Position numbers and translations under genes: made by a program. From Xiphydria camelus (taxonomy: Eukaryota > Arthropoda > Insecta > Hymenoptera > Xiphydriidae), in NCBI GenBank assembly GCA_963678675.1, contig OY783195.1, forward strand, positions 21,676,283 through 21,740,282: a stretch of 64,000 nt of DNA, written 5' to 3'. Positions 59,706-64,000 of this stretch are shown here, one piece after another (the stretch's first letter is position 1; every line of letters begins with the position of its first letter). The notes beneath the pieces are model-generated. The model was not told the origin of the DNA, did no database searches, and saw only the letters and a list, made by a program, of their open reading frames with translations.

Positions 59706-60346
59706 GACCCGATCAGGAATTCCTAATGAGGACCAGACGTGGTTAACCAGATCAGGTCCAGAGTATTGATTTGATGCCGATTTAAAAATTCTAACAAAAT
59801 TGAAAAAATGAAAAAGGTTGAAATGCAAACTATTCGTACAACTCTTTTTATATGTCATATCCTACGCAAAAGGAAAGATAATAAATAAACGGGAGAAAAA
59901 TATAAAATATTTTAAAAGATTAATTAATAAGAAACAAATAATATATTGGAAGTAACCAAATACTTGTAGAACGTTTTCCATTATAATAAACTTTTTTTTT
60001 CGATACTTATGGCAAGATTGTTTAATTACAAAATAATACACAATTTTTAATCTTTATTTCACTCACTTCTAAATATTAAACGAGCTCCTTCATTATTGAA
60101 AGCAACTAATTTACCGCGAAGGCTTTTTTAGTACTACACGGTAGAAATGGCAAAATTCAGTAACAATATTTAGACTTATTTAGTACTACGTAGAACTTAC
60201 TAGGATCCACAGAACAAAGTAGGTCAAAAAAGGTTAGCAAGAAGTACCACATAGACCATTTTAAATTACAGAAAATCTTTGTAGACTCAAATAGGTCAAA
60301 ATAGTTTTAAGAAGGATAAACTAGAATCAAATATTCGACTCGGGTA

Positions 60347-61788
60347 TTCATTCCAATCGAATAAACACGCTTTTGTACGTTCATTTGGACTCAGTAATTT
60401 TTTCTCAATGTGGTGATACATACTAGTGTAATAAAAATTCTGAGAAATATACATATGTATATGCATATATGAGGATATGCCATGAGCCGTCTCGTCGTCA
60501 TTCATTCGCACTGCCTGGAAGTCTCGCGCGCTTATCGGAAAGGTAAATGGAAACGGGACGGTTCGCTGCTTCCGCCACCTTGTTCGCGTGCGATAACGGT
60601 CCCCGAGTCAAATTGCAAGTACGTGCAGTCGGTCCGCGCCGAGATAAATTCATGAGTTCCACGTCGACGCTCGATTTCCGGAGTGACCGGTGCGTTAAAT
60701 GCGTAACGACATATGGACGCGTTGGTGCACAAGTATCGAGTCAGATGCGGCAGAGATATATATCCATAAGTATATACGCGAACGCGCGCGGAATACCGAC
60801 TGAATACCGAGCAAGTAACAACTCTTCATACCTCATGCATGCGATATGTCGATGATCAACCCTCCGTACGTGCCGCGAATGCCTTACCTATCCGCAGCGA
60901 TTGGCCTTCCGACCTTTTTACTTTTGCCTGCAGACACGCGGCGCGCTGCAGACTGCAGATCTCGAGTGACGAAGTGCATCTCGTGCCGGAGCGCACGGAA
61001 TAATACGTGCCCATATACCCGATCCTTCGCATAGTCCCAAAGGGAATTGAAATGTTGGCGGGAAACTCGCATTGACGTATCAAAGTGTAACGTGCCGAGG
61101 GAAATTCCATTCGAAATTTGTTTCAGCGTCGTACCGCGGTCACCGATGCGAAGGTAGTAGTTCCTATAATAATAGGGATTTCCTACATTTCGCGGAATTA
61201 GTTTCGCGTCCTACGCTTTATCCCTTGGTATGTGGCGTTGCGCGTGACGTGGAAAAATGTGCTCGTACGAAACTTGTAAAAAAGTCCAACGAGGAATCTC
61301 CACGTGGTACCTACTCTGCGGGAGAAAGGTTAAGTTGCATTCGCGTATTAATTAATAAATGAGGTGGATTGGACTTAGTGTTTTGTGGTAGCGATTGGTT
61401 CAAAAAAAAAGTTCCTGAATCTAAGGCCTATTTATAGAAATACATAATTAGCAGTAGTGGAGGAAGATACCAAAAGTAATTGAGTGTATAACCGTTTAGG
61501 TGCTTCTAAACGGGCAATATTTTTACTGCAATATATGGCTGCAACAGAGTGGCCGGCAACATTACCAGCTATAACAGTCAGATTATGTAATTTAGGATAA
61601 TATTTTTAGTATGTACCGGCCATATAGCTACACATGTTTGGTATCGCCGCATGCATTTAGGTATGTATATGTGTTGCAAGCAAGTTGCCGGACGATCGCT
61701 CGGAGAGTGAAAATAGTCTGCAATATTACTTTGTTTTGGTGTTTGTTTGTTGTTGTTTTGAATATTTCGGAGGTTATATTATTGTAAA
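60347..61788. other. Mostly CpG-rich non-coding DNA
   Basis: A stray right end of the CACTGAGAAAAAA family lies at about 60355-60415. The rest has no recognisable gene. A small hairpin (CCGTTTAG / CTAAACGG) is at about 61491. Confidence 0.4.
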
Positions 61789-62005
61789 GTGACTAATACT
61801 TGGTCTAATGAAACGATTATTGAATTTATTAATGAAGTACATTTACACCCTGAGTTGTGGAATGTGGAAACCGGAATATATGTATGTATAAAGATAGAAA
61901 TGCTAAAAGAGATGGATGGGCTGTTATCGCCGAAAAATTTGGTATATCAAGTGATGAGGCTCACAAAAATTTCAGAAGCTTTTTAAATAAGTTATTATCA
62001 AGACT
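61789..62005 (+). pseudogene. MADF-type DNA-binding domain remnant
   Basis: TWSNETIIEFINEVHLHPEL then WNVETGIY in one frame, and YKDRNAKRDGWAVIAEKFGI then SSDEAHKNFRSFLNKLL in another. Together they show the MADF pattern (W...I.....P.LWN....Y.DR..R...W..IA..F). The frame change falls in a TATGTATG stretch, suggesting replication slippage. The start codon position is GTG. The frame then runs into a CT satellite. Could be a broken host factor or the second gene of a Harbinger-type element. Confidence 0.65.
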
Positions 62006-62036
62006 TATTTCTAGACTTATATTATCTAAAGTTTCA

Positions 62037-62221
62037 CGCCTCTCCCTCTCTCCCTCTCTCCCTCTCTCCCTCTCTCCCTCTCTCCCTCTCTCCCTCTCTC
62101 CCTCTCTCCCTCCCTCCCTCCCTCCCTCCCTCCCTCTCTCCCTCCCTCCCTCCCTCCCTCCTTCTCTCCCTCCCTCCCTCCCTCCCTCCCTCCCTCCCTC
62201 CCTCCCTCCCTCCCTCTCTCA
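62037..62221. repeat. CCCTCTCT / CCCT satellite
   Basis: About 185 bp of CTCCCTCT units passing into CCCT units. It directly follows the MADF remnant. Confidence 0.95.
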
Positions 62222-62286
62222 TTAAAACCTTCACGAGGAAGTGTATTTCAACTTCTTTTTCTTTTCCACTCTTAAGCTCTTTTATG

Positions 62287-62502
62287 CAGGGTGTTTAAGA
62301 CCAGGCTTCTCGAGAGTGGGGTGGGGTTTTCCTCCAGTTTGCCGCATACGCGAACCAATAATGATCTATGCACTTTAGTCTTCAATTAATAAATTACTGC
62401 AGTGCCAACGGGAAAAACTAAACGAGCCGATAATTGGTTAGTGTATGCGGTAAATTTGAAATAGACTCCACACACTCTCGAACCCTGGGTCTGAACAGCC
62501 TG
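62287..62502. mobile_element. Degenerate CAGGGTG-type MITE, 216 bp
   Basis: CAGGGTGTTTAAGACC and GGTCTGAACAGCCTG are imperfect inverted copies; TA follows the right end and TG precedes the left. Both arms contain a CGAGAGTG-type segment. Confidence 0.65.
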
Positions 62503-62504
62503 TA

Positions 62505-64000
62505 TTTTGTCGAGGCCCTCTATCGTCAAAGCCATTTCCTTCTTCGAATCTCCAAATAAAAATACCCATTCAGTTTTTTACACGATTATGTATCCGAAAC
62601 GAATAAGATGACAAACGGCTACACAAAATAGCCTCACAAAAAAGATTCTTAACATAATCCCCGATACGCTCGATACGTGTTCATCTCTTCGGCTTATCGG
62701 TATAGAAAAAATACGTCTTAGCAGCCAAATAAGATTTACCGTCATTTCACGCATTTAGATACGTACCCATCATCAACAATCCCTACACCGTCGTACAAAC
62801 CGGTTCCCGTGTATAAACCTCTGTACGGCGTGGCGTATTTCTCGTTTTCTTTTAATATACACAAACGCGAGACTAGATACAGCTTCATCGTACCGGAGCG
62901 TCCGACGCAAGAAGCGAAGAACTTCATAATTGATCGCACTTTCGTAGCGCCCCGCGATAAGCGAGACACGCCTTTCATACATAAATTTCGGCCTCCTCCT
63001 CTCCCCTCGGTCGCCTTCTAACGAAAATTCCTGAACCGCGTGTATCTTTCTGTTCCAGGTAAGGTTGCCGCTGCCTCCGTTGCCGCGTGGCGAGCGATGG
63101 GGACGACGTGAAATTATGATCTCGCTGAAAAGGGTAAGCCGCGGGATGACACCACGTGGCAACCGTGCTTTTTATCCGATCATTAATCATATCGTCCTTA
63201 CAAGATAACTCAATAAGCCCACAATAAAATTAGAAGCCAAAAGTGGCAGAGCGATGCGACGTCGCGGTGGCTTCTGTTTTCTCCTCCCCCCGCCATCTGC
63301 AGAATTGACTGATGAAGCGAAGAACACCTACACGGGAATACAATTACGTCGTATCATTCGTCAAAATATCATAGATATGGCTCGGAGGTACGATCGCCGT
63401 GTTGTATCGATACACCGATATCTGCTATAGATCGGATATTCGGTACGTCGCCCGTGGAACGACCGAATACGGCGAGATGACGGGGAGAGTCTTGGAGGAC
63501 CCGCTCGAACGAAGCGGACGAATCGTATCGCGGCGATGCATCGATTTATTCGATCTTACTCGTCATTACCGCGATTTATCGGGAGGAATTACGAACACCG
63601 CTGCCTCTGCCCCCAATGTAGATAAAATCGCGCGCGAGTGCCGGTAATGGGGTATTTGCTCGCGAAAAAAACGAAGTGATTTACAACCCCTGCCGTGGCG
63701 CGCCAAGCCGCGATTCATAAAATTCCCCTTCTCCATAAAGTCCTCAAGCCTCGACGTGCGCGCGGATAATTATCGAGCTTTCCCTTTTCGCGTTTAAACG
63801 CCTCCCCCGTTGATCATCGATATATAGACCTCGATAATTCGGGAGTGGTACTTGGCAAGTTTCTCCGTTATCATCGTGTATATTTGTTATTTTACTCGTG
63901 GTAACTATGAAGAGGGATCGTTAATAAAGTTCTCCTTCAGAGGAAGGGCTTGAAACTTTTCAGGAAGTCGCCACTCTCGGGGACACTCCGGAGTTGAAAG
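62505..64000. other. CpG-rich non-coding DNA
   Basis: Open frames on both strands at 62740-63650 have no recognisable domain, and no repeats are seen. Probably host intergenic or intronic DNA at the window edge. Confidence 0.4.

Larger units (their letters stand above)
58904..60344. mobile_element. 1.44 kb deletion derivative of the CACTA-like family
   Basis: CCCGAGTCGAATATTTGA and TCAAATATTCGACTCGGG are exact inverted ends, with TA outside each (58902-58903 and 60345-60346). Subterminal regions repeat TAGGACT, AGGTCTAC and TACTAGG-type units. The interior keeps a transposase C-terminal fragment and was later hit by the TTAA hairpin at 59108. Confidence 0.75.

Noticed and set aside
62034..62234. 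Arg/Glu/Gly repeat frame on the minus strand
   Set aside because: Antisense of the CT satellite.

Overview
The window is eukaryotic, almost certainly from an insect. CpG-rich single-copy-looking DNA alternates with AT-rich transposon DNA, the few coding stretches have short GT-AG introns, and the transposon families (Tc1/mariner, piggyBac-like TTAA elements, PIF/Harbinger, Helitron, a CACTA-like element) are typical of arthropods. The mix looks hymenopteran (ant-like) to me, but that is a low-confidence impression. I found no host protein-coding gene, tRNA, rRNA or CRISPR. What can be read is a graveyard of DNA transposons, many of them long inverted-repeat (foldback) elements and several nested in one another.

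Layout. 0.7-11.7 kb: TA-flanked and TTAA-flanked foldback elements, including a Russian-doll palindrome at 9.1-10.0 kb. 12.5-13.5 kb: a tandem duplication split by a mariner-like element whose transposase remnant is internally inverted. 16.1-18.8 kb: a 2.7 kb element whose 1.07 kb terminal inverted repeats have swallowed the last intron and exon of its own gene. 20.2-21.5 kb: two MITEs and a Tc1 remnant. 25.7-28.0 kb: a Harbinger-type composite. 29.3-30.6 kb: a decayed element of an uncharacterised protein family. 32.3-33.5 kb: scrambled Helitron helicase pieces. 33.6-35.6 kb: short TIR elements and CCCGAGTCGAA fragments. 37.7-46.1 kb: more nested foldbacks, a 1.7 kb hairpin and two GGGTA...CCGGG elements. 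57.5-62.5 kb: a deletion derivative of the CACTA-like element, hairpins, a MADF-domain remnant and a CT satellite. The intervals between these, and the window ends, are CpG-rich non-coding DNA with no recognisable gene.

The main object is an 8.1 kb transposon at 46149-54244. Its ends are a TIR of about 33 bp (CCCGAGTCGAAATTTAAA type) with a 2-bp TT target duplication. It carries two divergent genes sharing a 316 bp intergenic promoter. On the plus strand is a tnp2/CACTA-type transposase, with two frameshifts, one in-frame stop and then an uninterrupted 624-codon stretch. On the minus strand is an 11-exon gene with two BEN domains, built by exact duplication of a four-exon module (104-36-217-140 and 104-36-211-137 bp). 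Two smaller relatives with the same ends and 2-bp duplications lie at 35355-35563 and 58904-60344, and the latter still holds a piece of the transposase C-terminus. I infer that the BEN protein is the element's DNA-binding accessory factor, analogous in position to TNPA of plant CACTA elements. That partnership is the best candidate here for an undescribed system. Both genes are now broken, and four younger inverted-repeat elements have inserted in the left third.
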